Part shown: one piece after another, positions 7,426-14,966 of the stretch
Position numbering within the stretch: position 1 is the first letter of the stretch
How the letters are laid out: every line of letters begins with the position of its first letter
DNA from: a virus
Virus record (IMG/VR): IMGVR_UViG_3300008450_000238
Location: 1 to 32,667 of that record
Direction: 5' to 3' (one strand)
DNA: 32,667 bases
Notes under the pieces: generated by a model
What the model saw: only the letters and a program-made list of their open reading frames with translations
Told to the model about the DNA's origin: nothing
Database searches by the model: none
Program-made: the position numbers and the translations under genes

Positions 7426-7434
7426 TATTTATAA
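7425..7434 (+). promoter_or_regulatory. ATATTTATAA start-proximal motif, copy 2
   Basis: An exact ATATTTATAA starts at the last base of the preceding stop codon and ends 2 nt before the ATG at 7437, the first gene of the 7437-10116 group. Confidence 0.6.
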
Positions 7435-7436
7435 TC

Positions 7437-7868
7437 ATGAAGAAATCTGAATTAGCTACAGAAATTAAAAATCAAATATACGAACTTTTATCTGAAGTTG
7501 ATGTTGACCCTAAAGTAGGTTCAGTAGTAATGAAAAAAGGTGCTAATCCTGCTGATATTAAAAAAGTAACTTCTCAAGGCATTGATGTTGAATTAAGAGA
7601 AGAAGAAGATGATAAAGAACCTACTAAAGCTGAACTTGAAAAAGAAAAAGTAAAAGGTGCACCTTCTAAATTTAAAGTATCAAATGATCAATTTAATGAT
7701 TTTAAAGAAAGATTAAAAACTTTAGTTAAGAAAATTAAAGATATGGAAAAAGGAGCCGAAAAAGATAAAAAAATGGCTGCCCTAAAACAATTTATTAAGA
7801 AACCTGAATTAGTTAAAGCGTTTAAAGAAAGAGACGTTAAAATTGATACTGGTGGATTAGTAGGATAA
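7437..7868 (+). CDS. Conserved hypothetical phage protein, charged and helical
   Basis: This 143-residue protein starts MKKSELATEIKNQIYELLSE, an amphipathic helix ending L-x-E. A short segment PADIKKVTSQGIDVELREEE follows, then a Lys/Glu-rich helical region to the C terminus. No catalytic motif is recognised. The N-terminal helix ending in LSE resembles the T4 capsid-targeting/cleavage pattern and several neighbours show the same kind of start, so an internal head protein is one possibility. The spacing to the next gene is 1 nt. Confidence 0.58.
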   Translation: MKKSELATEIKNQIYELLSEVDVDPKVGSVVMKKGANPADIKKVTSQGIDVELREEEDDKEPTKAELEKEKVKGAPSKFKVSNDQFNDFKERLKTLVKKIKDMEKGAEKDKKMAALKQFIKKPELVKAFKERDVKIDTGGLVG

Positions 7869-7869
7869 T

Positions 7870-8211
7870 ATGAAAAATATTATTAAAAATATAGTTATAA
7901 TTTGTCTATTAGGTGTTATACTTTATGGAATGTATAATTATAAACAAGGTTATTCTAATGACAATATCGAAAAATATCAAAACACAATCGATTCATTAGC
8001 TATTGAGATTGGTAAAAAAGATAAAGTAATTGGTTCCTTAGATTCTACTAGAGGAGTTTTAGATTCTTTATTAATTTTAGATAAAGCTAAATTAGCAAAA
8101 ATTGCTAAAGAAGCAGATAAATATAAAAAACAATATGAAAAAGAACGTGATCGCTTTAATACTATGTCTGATGATGATGTCATCAGCGAGTTCACAGCAT
8201 CGTTTAAATGA
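7870..8211 (+). CDS. Candidate i-spanin (Rz-like), N-terminal TM plus coiled coil
   Basis: This 113-residue protein has one N-terminal membrane helix (about 5-20, IKNIVIICLLGVILYG). A long heptad-rich helical region (about 32-97) follows, including KYQNTIDSLAIEIGKKDK and DKYKKQYEKERDRFN, and it ends MSDDDVISEFTASFK. This is the architecture of inner-membrane spanins: N-in/C-out, periplasmic coiled coil, about 100-150 residues. The next gene overlaps it by 77 nt in the +1 frame and encodes an exported protein, as in Rz/Rz1 pairs. No holin or endolysin is seen nearby, so the lysis role is inferred from topology and gene overlap. Confidence 0.58.
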   Translation: MKNIIKNIVIICLLGVILYGMYNYKQGYSNDNIEKYQNTIDSLAIEIGKKDKVIGSLDSTRGVLDSLLILDKAKLAKIAKEADKYKKQYEKERDRFNTMSDDDVISEFTASFK

Positions 8212-8542
8212 TTCAACAGCAATAGTTCCTATTAAATCATTAAGAAATGCTCTATTAGTTAAAGCCGATAGAGATAATCTTAAGAATCAATTAGGAATTG
8301 CTAGAGATTCAATTAAATATATGGATACTATTATTTTAAGACAAGATAGTATTATTCATGTTTGTGATTCAACCCGTTTAGTATTAGATTCTCAAATTTC
8401 CGATTATAAAGGTACTATTGTAGCTAAAGACGGAATAATTAATGAACAAAATAATAAAATAACAGATCTTACAAATAAACTTACAGGAGCAATAATTACT
8501 CTAGCTTTAAGTACTGTAGGTTTTATTTTAATTCTTTTATGA
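8135..8542 (+). CDS. Exported coiled-coil protein overlapping the spanin-like gene
   Basis: The start is taken at ATG 8135, which gives a clean signal peptide, MKKNVIALILCLMMMSSASS; an in-frame ATG at 8102 would add 11 residues before it. The protein has 135 residues. The mature region is helical, with KADRDNLKNQLGIARDSI and NEQNNKITDLTNKL, and the C terminus is a hydrophobic helix (LTGAIITLALSTVGFILILL, residues about 116-135). There is no lipobox, so it is not a classical Rz1-type lipoprotein. It overlaps the preceding gene by 77 nt in +1 and the terminase gene by 4 nt (ATGA). Together with its neighbour it looks like a two-component envelope-spanning pair; a superinfection or membrane role is the alternative. 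Confidence 0.56.
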   Translation: MKKNVIALILCLMMMSSASSQHRLNDSTAIVPIKSLRNALLVKADRDNLKNQLGIARDSIKYMDTIILRQDSIIHVCDSTRLVLDSQISDYKGTIVAKDGIINEQNNKITDLTNKLTGAIITLALSTVGFILILL

Positions 8543-10116
8543 GTGAAAATGTAAATTTAAAAGAAGTCATAAGGCAGGAATATATTAAATGTTTAAATGA
8601 TCCTGCCCATTTCATGAAAAAATACTGCCACATTCAGCATCCTCAACGTGGCAGAGTATTATTTAATTTATATCCCTTCCAGGAAAAAACATTACGTTTA
8701 TTTAGAGATAATCCATACTCAATTGTATTAAAATCAAGACAATTAGGTATCTCAACACTAGCCGCAGGTTATTCTTTATGGTTAATGTTATTTCATAAAG
8801 ATAAAAACGTACTTTGTATTGCAACTAAACAAGAAACTGCTCGTAACATGGTTACGAAAGTTAAGTTTATGTTTGATAATTTACCTTCATGGTTAAAAAT
8901 ACAAGCAGAAGAAAATAATAAACTGTCATTACGATTAAGTAATGGTTCTCAAATTAAAGCCACTTCAGCAAGTAGTGATGCTGGTCGATCAGAAGCAGTA
9001 TCTTTGTTGTTAGTGGATGAGGCAGCATTTATTGAACAAATTGGAGAAATATGGGCATCAGCACAACAAACATTAGCAACAGGTGGTGGAGCAATTGTAC
9101 TTTCAACACCATATGGAACTGGAAACTGGTTTCATAAAACATGGGTATCAGCAGAAAATGCTGAAAATGATTTTTTACCTATTAAATTACCTTGGTATGT
9201 ACATCCTGAACGAGATGATGCTTGGAGAAAACGTCAAGATGAATTATTAGGTGACCCAAGATTAGCATCACAAGAATGTGATTGTGATTTTAGTACATCT
9301 GGTGATGTTGTTTTTTACAATGAATGGGTTGATTTTATTAAAGAAACATCCATCCAAGATCCAGTTGAAAGAAGAGGAGCCGACCAAAATTTATGGATAT
9401 GGGAACCTGCAGACTATACAAGAGATTATATGGTAGTAGCAGACGTAGCTAGAGGTGATGGTAAGGACTTCTCAACATTTCACGTAATGGATATTGTAAC
9501 TAACACACAAGTTGCAGAATATAAAGGTCAAATGCCTCCTAAAGAATTTGGATACTTTTTAGTTGCTATTTCTACCGAATATAACCAAGCACTTTTAGTA
9601 GTAGAAAATGCCTCTATTGGTTGGGCAGCTATTGAATCAGTATTAGAAAGAGGATATAGAAACCTCTATTATTCACCTAAGAGTGATAATTTAACAGTTG
9701 ATTCGTATTTTCATAAGTACGAAAATAGTGATAATGTTACTCCTGGTTTTACTATCTCATTAAAAACTCGTCCTTTAATTGTAAATAAATTTAGAGAATA
9801 CGTTGGAGATAAATCAGTAACAATTCGCTCAAAAAGATTGTTAGAAGAAATGAAAGTATTTGTTTGGAAAAACGGTAGACCAGAAGCACAAACTGGTTAT
9901 AATGATGATTTAGTAATGCCTTTTGGTATTGCTATGTATCTAAGAGATACTTCATTAAAATTCCAACAACAATCTCATGATTTAACAAGAGCTACTCTTG
10001 GTAGTTTTTCAAAAGGCACATCAGGTTTTAATGGTGCTTATAACTCAAATAATGTTCCTAATCCTTATTCTATTGAAACAAACAACGGAATGGAAGACAT
10101 TAAGTGGCTTTTATAA
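8539..10116 (+). CDS. terL: Terminase large subunit (T4 gp17-like)
   Basis: This 525-residue protein is the DNA-packaging motor ATPase and headful nuclease. The N-terminal ATPase has a deviant Walker A, KSRQLGIST at 65-73, where Lys is shifted upstream of the Gly-x-Ser-Thr as in several terminases. Walker B is LLLVDEAAF with D160-E161, and LSTPYGTGNWFHK (189-200) is the coupling motif. The C-terminal RNase H-like nuclease shows the three acidic sites: D302 in VVADVARGDG, E356 in LLVVENASIGW and D456/D457 in GYNDDLVMPFG. The length is a little below T4 gp17 (610 residues). Its ATG overlaps the previous stop by 4 nt, and the portal gene follows after 18 nt and an ATATTTATAA motif. Confidence 0.96.
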   Translation: MSENVNLKEVIRQEYIKCLNDPAHFMKKYCHIQHPQRGRVLFNLYPFQEKTLRLFRDNPYSIVLKSRQLGISTLAAGYSLWLMLFHKDKNVLCIATKQETARNMVTKVKFMFDNLPSWLKIQAEENNKLSLRLSNGSQIKATSASSDAGRSEAVSLLLVDEAAFIEQIGEIWASAQQTLATGGGAIVLSTPYGTGNWFHKTWVSAENAENDFLPIKLPWYVHPERDDAWRKRQDELLGDPRLASQECDCDFSTSGDVVFYNEWVDFIKETSIQDPVERRGADQNLWIWEPADYTRDYMVVADVARGDGKDFSTFHVMDIVTNTQVAEYKGQMPPKEFGYFLVAISTEYNQALLVVENASIGWAAIESVLERGYRNLYYSPKSDNLTVDSYFHKYENSDNVTPGFTISLKTRPLIVNKFREYVGDKSVTIRSKRLLEEMKVFVWKNGRPEAQTGYNDDLVMPFGIAMYLRDTSLKFQQQSHDLTRATLGSFSKGTSGFNGAYNSNNVPNPYSIETNNGMEDIKWLL

Positions 10117-10125
10117 TATTTATAA
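10116..10125 (+). promoter_or_regulatory. ATATTTATAA start-proximal motif, copy 3
   Basis: An exact ATATTTATAA lies between terL and the portal gene, ending 9 nt before the ATG at 10135 and overlapping the last base of the terL stop codon. Confidence 0.6.
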
Positions 10126-10134
10126 TATATTTCT

Positions 10135-12012
10135 ATGGCAAATACTAATTTATTCACACGTTTACAACGATTATTCTCTACTGATGTTATCATCAGAAAC
10201 CAAGGTGGAGGAGAATTAAAAGTTTTAGACGTAGATAGCATACAAAGATCAGGTGATGTAGCTACAAATTCATTAATGGATAGATATAATAGAATCTATT
10301 CACCAGCGGTTTCATCTTTGTATGGTGCTCAGGTTAATATCAACTATCAGTATTTAAGAACATTTATTTATTCGGATTATGATATTATGGACAATGACGC
10401 TATTGTAGCATCTGCTTTAGATATTATATCAGAGGAAGCTACCTTAAGAAATGAAATGGGTGAGGTGCTTCAAATTAGATCTAATGACGAGGATATTCAA
10501 CAAGTACTTTATAATTTATTTTATGATGTATTAAATATTGAATTTAACCTTTGGTCTTGGATTCGCCAAATGTGTAAATACGGTGACTTTTTCCTTAAAT
10601 TAGAGATTGCCGAAAAATACGGTGTTTATAATGTTATTCCATTTACCGCTTATCATATTGAAAGACAAGAACAATATGATAAAGAACATCCAAATGCTGT
10701 AAGATTTAAATACTCTCCAGAAGGCATTTATGGTGGTAGTTCAGGTTATTATCCTACCCCTAATGTAAATGCTCAAAAAGATGCTAACTTTGTTTATTTT
10801 GATAATTATGAAATGGCTCACTTCCGTTTAATGACGGATGTTAACTATTTACCTTATGGTAGAAGTTATTTAGAGCCTGCTCGTAGAATTTATAAACAAT
10901 ATGCTTTAATGGAAGATGCTATGTTGATTCATAGAATCTCTCGCTCACCTGACCGTCGTATATTTTATATTAATGTAGGTTCTATTCCTCCTAATGAGGT
11001 AGATAACTTCATGCAGAAAACTATTTCTACAATGAAGCGTACCCCGTTACAAGATAGACAAACAGGTGAATATAACTTAAAGTATAATATGCAAAACCTT
11101 TTGGAAGATTTTTATATCCCAATTAGAGGTAATGACCAAACAACCAAAATTGAGACAGCACCTGGTTTAGCATATACTGGTATTGATGATGTTACTTACT
11201 TAAGAGATAAATTATTTGCTGCCCTTAAAGTACCTAAAGCATTTATGGGTTATGATGAAAATCTTCAAGGTAAAGCAACATTGGCTGCCGAGGATATTAG
11301 ATTTGCTCGTACAATTGACAGATTACAACGTATTGTATTATCTGAATTATATAAAATTGCATTAGTACATTTATATACTCAAGGTTATACAGCAGACAAT
11401 TTAACTAATTTTGAATTATCATTAACCACTCCTTCTATTATATACGACCAAGAACGTATTGCATTAATGAAGGAAAAAATGGATTTGGCTGCCCAAATGA
11501 TGGAAACTAAATTAGTTCCTACAGATTGGATTTATGAAAACATATTCCACTTCAGCCAAGACCAGTATGAAGAATATAGAGATCTAATTGCTCAAGACCA
11601 AAAACGTTCATTCAGATTTAACCAAATAGCCGAAGAAGGTAATGATCCTTTAGAAACAGGTAAATCATATGGTACACCACACGATTTAGCATCATTATAT
11701 GGTAGAGGAAGATACCAAGATAATTCAGTTCCTGATGGATATGATGAAAAGAATCCTTTAGGTCGTCCAAAAGAAAAAGTATCCAACATTAATACCCAAG
11801 ATAATGCATTTGGTAAAGATAGATTAGGTAGAGATTCAATGAAAAATGATGACCAAGAGGGATATGGTAGACCAGTAAAAGATGTTTCTCCATTAGCTTT
11901 AGAAATAAAAGCTAAAAATAAAACATTACTAGAATCACTACAAAAAGTAAACATTTTCAATAAAGAAAAAAGTGGTGAGTCATTGTTAGATGAATCTAAT
12001 TTGAAGGAGTAA
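10135..12012 (+). CDS. Portal protein (T4 gp20-like)
   Basis: This 625-residue protein forms the dodecameric portal vertex through which DNA enters and leaves. Diagnostic stretches include YSDYDIMDNDAIVASALDII near residue 85, WIRQMCKYGDFFLKLE (about 142-157), SRSPDRRIFYINVGSIPPNE (about 269-288) and the stem/crown segment KVPKAFMGYDENLQGKATLA (about 365-384), all typical of T4-like gp20. The length slightly exceeds T4 gp20 (524 residues) because of an extended polar C terminus. It follows terL directly, without the tail sheath and tube genes (gp18, gp19) that separate 17 from 20 in T4. The C-terminal tail ends in acidic residues (SLLDESNLKE). Confidence 0.95.
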   Translation: MANTNLFTRLQRLFSTDVIIRNQGGGELKVLDVDSIQRSGDVATNSLMDRYNRIYSPAVSSLYGAQVNINYQYLRTFIYSDYDIMDNDAIVASALDIISEEATLRNEMGEVLQIRSNDEDIQQVLYNLFYDVLNIEFNLWSWIRQMCKYGDFFLKLEIAEKYGVYNVIPFTAYHIERQEQYDKEHPNAVRFKYSPEGIYGGSSGYYPTPNVNAQKDANFVYFDNYEMAHFRLMTDVNYLPYGRSYLEPARRIYKQYALMEDAMLIHRISRSPDRRIFYINVGSIPPNEVDNFMQKTISTMKRTPLQDRQTGEYNLKYNMQNLLEDFYIPIRGNDQTTKIETAPGLAYTGIDDVTYLRDKLFAALKVPKAFMGYDENLQGKATLAAEDIRFARTIDRLQRIVLSELYKIALVHLYTQGYTADNLTNFELSLTTPSIIYDQERIALMKEKMDLAAQMMETKLVPTDWIYENIFHFSQDQYEEYRDLIAQDQKRSFRFNQIAEEGNDPLETGKSYGTPHDLASLYGRGRYQDNSVPDGYDEKNPLGRPKEKVSNINTQDNAFGKDRLGRDSMKNDDQEGYGRPVKDVSPLALEIKAKNKTLLESLQKVNIFNKEKSGESLLDESNLKE

Positions 12013-12022
12013 GAATCTTTAT

Positions 12023-12032
12023 ATATTTATAA
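12023..12032 (+). promoter_or_regulatory. ATATTTATAA start-proximal motif, copy 4
   Basis: An exact ATATTTATAA followed by CAAAA ends 13 nt before the ATG at 12046, the first gene of the 12046-14344 group. Confidence 0.6.
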
Positions 12033-12045
12033 CAAAACTATAGGA

Positions 12046-12903
12046 ATGAATATTAAACATTCTAAATATAAGAATACGGGACTTTTATTTGAACTTTTGG
12101 TTAGGCAAATTACCGCTGATACTTTATCTGGTAAGGATTCTAAAGCAACGGGTATATTAAAAAAATACTTTGTTAAAACTGAGTTAGGTAGAGAGTATAA
12201 ATTATATGAGGCTTTATCTAAATACAAATATATTACAGAAGGTAAAGCCGAAACCGTAATCAATACATTAATTGAGTCCTCTAAAGATTTAAATAGGGGG
12301 GCTTTAAAAAGACAAAAATATAATTTAATTAACGAGATTCAAAAGCATTATAATTTAGAAGAATTTTTTAAAACTAAATTACCTAATTATAAAGCTTATG
12401 CTTCATTATATACGTTAATAGAAGTATACAACAGCGAAAATTTATCTAATCCGGACCAAATTATATCTAATAAAATTTCCCTATTAGAACATTTATCTTC
12501 TAAATTAGTTGAAAAACAAAAAGTTGAAGATGATTTAATGACAGAATTCCAGTCATACGATAAAGACCTTAGAATTTTAACATATAAAGTTATGTTAGAA
12601 AAATTCAACGGTAAATATGCTGAATTAAATGATAACCAAAAAGTAGTTTTAAGAGAATTTATTAATTCAGTAGATTCTACTCCTAAATTAAGAGAATTTT
12701 ATAATTCTAAAGTAGAGGAAATTAGATTAGAATTAACAGAATTAACTTCTAAAATTACAAACAAAGCAACAAAAATTAAGTTACAAGAAATAAAAAATAT
12801 TATCAACCCATTAGATAAAACATCCAAAATAGGTAATGATGATTTGGTTAATCTTTTACAATATTACGAATTATTAGATGAATTAACTAAAATACATGGG
12901 TAA
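12046..12903 (+). CDS. Conserved head-cluster protein, helical
   Basis: This 285-residue protein is almost entirely helical. The N-terminal signature KYKNTGLLFELLVRQITADT and the nearby KKYFVKTELGREYKLYEAL are, from memory, conserved in marine T4-like phages beside the portal gene, with no proven role. The C-terminal half is a long Lys/Glu coiled-coil-like region (ELTELTSKITNKATKIKLQE). The position between portal and prohead protease suggests a capsid assembly or prohead core function, which is inference. It overlaps the next gene by 8 nt in another frame. Confidence 0.65.
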   Translation: MNIKHSKYKNTGLLFELLVRQITADTLSGKDSKATGILKKYFVKTELGREYKLYEALSKYKYITEGKAETVINTLIESSKDLNRGALKRQKYNLINEIQKHYNLEEFFKTKLPNYKAYASLYTLIEVYNSENLSNPDQIISNKISLLEHLSSKLVEKQKVEDDLMTEFQSYDKDLRILTYKVMLEKFNGKYAELNDNQKVVLREFINSVDSTPKLREFYNSKVEEIRLELTELTSKITNKATKIKLQEIKNIINPLDKTSKIGNDDLVNLLQYYELLDELTKIHG

Positions 12904-13804
12904 TTTTAAGTATAAAATAAGTGAAGCTAGAGAAACCCTTAAACCAAAGGATGTTGACCCTGCTTTACTTAAAAGATTAGAGGCCCAATATGGTCCTGTT
13001 GATATGGAAAATGACTTCTTTTCTAGTGATTTAAAAACTTATTTTAAAGCCGAAGACGTTAATACTGAAACTGGATCTGTAAGTAGTAAAATTATTAAAT
13101 TAGCTTCTTTTGGTGAAAGTTTACAGAAATTGTATAATACTTTAGAGGCCTTAAAAGCATTATCTCTTACCCCTGAAGGAAGAAATGATAAAAAAGTAAT
13201 TGAAACTTTAGTTAAAGTTAGAGAAGCATTTAATGGATTCAGAACTTATTTACGTAAATATTATCCTGACCAATATGATGCTATTAAAAGCCAATTAGAT
13301 GAAATGTCAGCCACAGGTACAGGAGCAAGTTTTACCTCAGGTACTGAAGGTGAAAATTATGCCACTAAATATGCTTTTAAGAAAAAAATAAAAGAAGGTC
13401 CTGGAGCTACTGTAGGTCCTGGTCCCGCAGCTGGTCCTGAAGGAGTTACTAATAATACTTACGTTAAAAGTTTTAAGTATAAATTAGTTGATAAAAAAGC
13501 ATTAAATAAAGCCGCTAAAGGAATAGAGGTAAAACAATTGTGGGAAGCTGATTTTGATATAAATCAATTAGTTAAGGATTTAAACATTACTAATCCTGCT
13601 ATGGTTGAATGGATTTCAAAAAGAGTAGCTGCATTTGATACTTTAGAAAGACAATTAAATCAATTAATCCCGTTATTACAACAAGCTAAAAAAGAAACCA
13701 TTAAACAATATAGTCAAAAACCTAGTTTTGGTGTTATTTATGGTACAGATTTAGCAGAAGAATATTTACAAGACATTATAGAATTATTTAAACAACCCGA
13801 ATAA
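12896..13804 (+). CDS. Putative head structural/core protein
   Basis: This 302-residue protein has an N-terminal helix ending KYKISEARE (an I-S-E/A site of T4 prohead-protease type). A central helical region (about 60-140) precedes the motif SFTSGTEGENYATKYAF at about 145-161 and a Gly/Pro linker (GPGATVGPGPAAGPEG). A C-terminal helical domain contains DFDINQLVKDLNITNPAMVEW and DLAEEYLQDIIELF. The motif SFTSGT[E/Q]GEN is shared with the N terminus of the major capsid protein in this window. The start at 12896 overlaps the previous gene by 8 nt, indicating coupling. It is a capsid-associated protein by context; the exact role is unknown. Confidence 0.62.
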   Translation: MGNFKYKISEARETLKPKDVDPALLKRLEAQYGPVDMENDFFSSDLKTYFKAEDVNTETGSVSSKIIKLASFGESLQKLYNTLEALKALSLTPEGRNDKKVIETLVKVREAFNGFRTYLRKYYPDQYDAIKSQLDEMSATGTGASFTSGTEGENYATKYAFKKKIKEGPGATVGPGPAAGPEGVTNNTYVKSFKYKLVDKKALNKAAKGIEVKQLWEADFDINQLVKDLNITNPAMVEWISKRVAAFDTLERQLNQLIPLLQQAKKETIKQYSQKPSFGVIYGTDLAEEYLQDIIELFKQPE

Positions 13805-13805
13805 A

Positions 13806-14069
13806 ATGGCAAATATACCAGTAAATGCAACAGCAATATCTTTACAAGGAGGTCAATCAATAACTGGTTCATTTGCCGGTTTTATAGGTTGTTCTAATAC
13901 ATTAAATACTTATATTCACTTTACAGGACTTAGAGATGCAAACGGATTTCAACTAGTAACATCTGGATCTACTCCTGCTTTATATTTTAAAGAAGGTCAA
14001 GTAATTCCTTTATTTATAACTAGTGCATCCTTAGATGCTACTAGTGCTAACGTTGTTTTCTTTACTTAA
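13806..14069 (+). CDS. Small beta-rich head-cluster protein, duplicate A
   Basis: This 87-residue protein begins MANIPVNATAISLQGGQSIT and has repeated strands with GSFAGF, HFTGLRDANG, LYFKEGQVIPLFITSASL and SANVVFFT. It is a close paralogue of the next gene (same length, same motif order). It has a hydrophobic, beta-sandwich-like composition without cysteines at key sites and no catalytic motif. Two copies lying between core-protein genes suggest a capsid decoration or vertex protein, which is inference. It starts 1 nt after the previous stop. Confidence 0.62.
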   Translation: MANIPVNATAISLQGGQSITGSFAGFIGCSNTLNTYIHFTGLRDANGFQLVTSGSTPALYFKEGQVIPLFITSASLDATSANVVFFT

Positions 14070-14080
14070 AAAAATAAATT

Positions 14081-14344
14081 ATGGCAAATATTCCCGCAAA
14101 TCCAACAGCACGATTATTAATACAAGGTCAATCAATAACCGGATCATTCGCTGGTTTTACAGTATCAGCAACTACCGGAGGATCATACGCTGTTTTTACT
14201 GGTCTTAAAGATGCTAATGGAACCGAATTAGCAATTTCAGGTTCTCCTGCTACTTTAAGATTTTTAGAAGGTCAAACTTATCCGATATTTGTAACTAGTG
14301 CTTCCTTAGCAGCATCTAGTGCTAACGTTTTATTTTATACATAA
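14081..14344 (+). CDS. Small beta-rich head-cluster protein, duplicate B
   Basis: This 87-residue paralogue of the preceding gene shares MANIPxNxTA, the stretch GQSITGSFAGF, FTGLxDANG, the EGQxxPxFxTSASL block and the SANVxFxT ending. DNA identity is high over GGTCAATCAATAAC and over the 3' TAGTGCTAACGTT, so this is a tandem gene duplication that has since diverged in the middle. It is separated from copy A by an 11-nt A-rich leader (AAAAAAATAAATT type), typical of Bacteroidota starts. The function is unknown, and probably the same structural role as copy A. Confidence 0.62.
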   Translation: MANIPANPTARLLIQGQSITGSFAGFTVSATTGGSYAVFTGLKDANGTELAISGSPATLRFLEGQTYPIFVTSASLAASSANVLFYT

Positions 14345-14353
14345 TATTTATAA
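14344..14353 (+). promoter_or_regulatory. ATATTTATAA start-proximal motif, copy 5
   Basis: An exact ATATTTATAA begins at the last base of the preceding stop and ends 4 nt before ATG 14358. It decides the start of the next gene: the upstream in-frame ATG at 14319 would place the motif inside the coding region. Confidence 0.6.
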
Positions 14354-14357
14354 TAAA

Positions 14358-14966
14358 ATGGAAAAAACATTACAACAACAATATGTCCTTATTAAAGAAG
14401 GAAAAGGCGATAAAGATCACTTTTTAAAAAGTGCTCGCCGTGTGTTTCCTGATTTAATTGCTCCTTTAACTGACTACAATACTGCTGTTACTATCTTAAA
14501 GAACAAAAGTATTTTATCTGAAGGTGTAGGTGGAATAACTACTGGTAGAAAAGATTGGTTTAAAATCTTTAATGATAATTTAGCTGAGGCTGTAGGAGTT
14601 AAAAATAAAAAAGAATACGGTGATCAAAATGAATTTGAAAAAATCGATTCTGGAGTTCAAAAGACTTTAGATAATGCTAATTTTGATTATAAAGATCCTA
14701 AAAACATAGACAATGTTTATGGTCAATCATTTTTAATGGGATACTATACAGAAATGAAAGATCCTAAAAATGCTAAAAAAACCGTTGATGAATTAAAACA
14801 GATTGTATTAAAAAACATGGCTAAAGACGTTAACTATTATCACACAAATGCCTCTTTTGGTGTTAAAGGTATTGGTTATACTAAAGATGTAGTTAGTGGT
14901 GGTGACTCAAAAGCACCTAAAGGTAAATATAAATCAAGTGGCTACGGTGATTTAGATAAAAAATAA
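14358..14966 (+). CDS. Conserved head-cluster protein upstream of prohead protease
   Basis: This 202-residue protein starts at ATG 14358 (MEKTLQQQYVLIKEGKGDKD), chosen because an ATATTTATAA motif lies just before it and an earlier in-frame ATG at 14319 falls inside the previous gene. The N-terminal YVLIKEGKGDKDHFLKSARR segment, with Arg-rich helix and FPDLIAPL, is as I recall a conserved start of a small protein next to gp21 in marine T4-like phages. Later segments include VYGQSFLMGYYTEMKDPKN and HTNASFGVKGIGYTKDV. L-I-K-E-G near residue 14 fits a prohead-protease site. A prohead core or internal protein is the likely role (inference). The stop overlaps the protease start by one base. Confidence 0.66.
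   Translation: MEKTLQQQYVLIKEGKGDKDHFLKSARRVFPDLIAPLTDYNTAVTILKNKSILSEGVGGITTGRKDWFKIFNDNLAEAVGVKNKKEYGDQNEFEKIDSGVQKTLDNANFDYKDPKNIDNVYGQSFLMGYYTEMKDPKNAKKTVDELKQIVLKNMAKDVNYYHTNASFGVKGIGYTKDVVSGGDSKAPKGKYKSSGYGDLDKK

Noticed and set aside
9998-10219. 73-codon + strand frame bridging the terL end and portal start
   Set aside because: It overlaps two well-supported genes, has low-complexity hydrophobic sequence and contains the intergenic ATATTTATAA motif.
11592-11960. 122-codon open frame on the - strand within the portal gene
   Set aside because: It is a shadow of the portal coding sequence; the portal frame is unambiguous and no - strand promoter or gene neighbours are present.
14319-14357. 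Upstream ATG at 14319 for the protein before the prohead protease
   Set aside because: It overlaps the preceding gene and would translate the ATATTTATAA motif; ATG 14358 follows the motif and gives the N terminus I expect for this protein.
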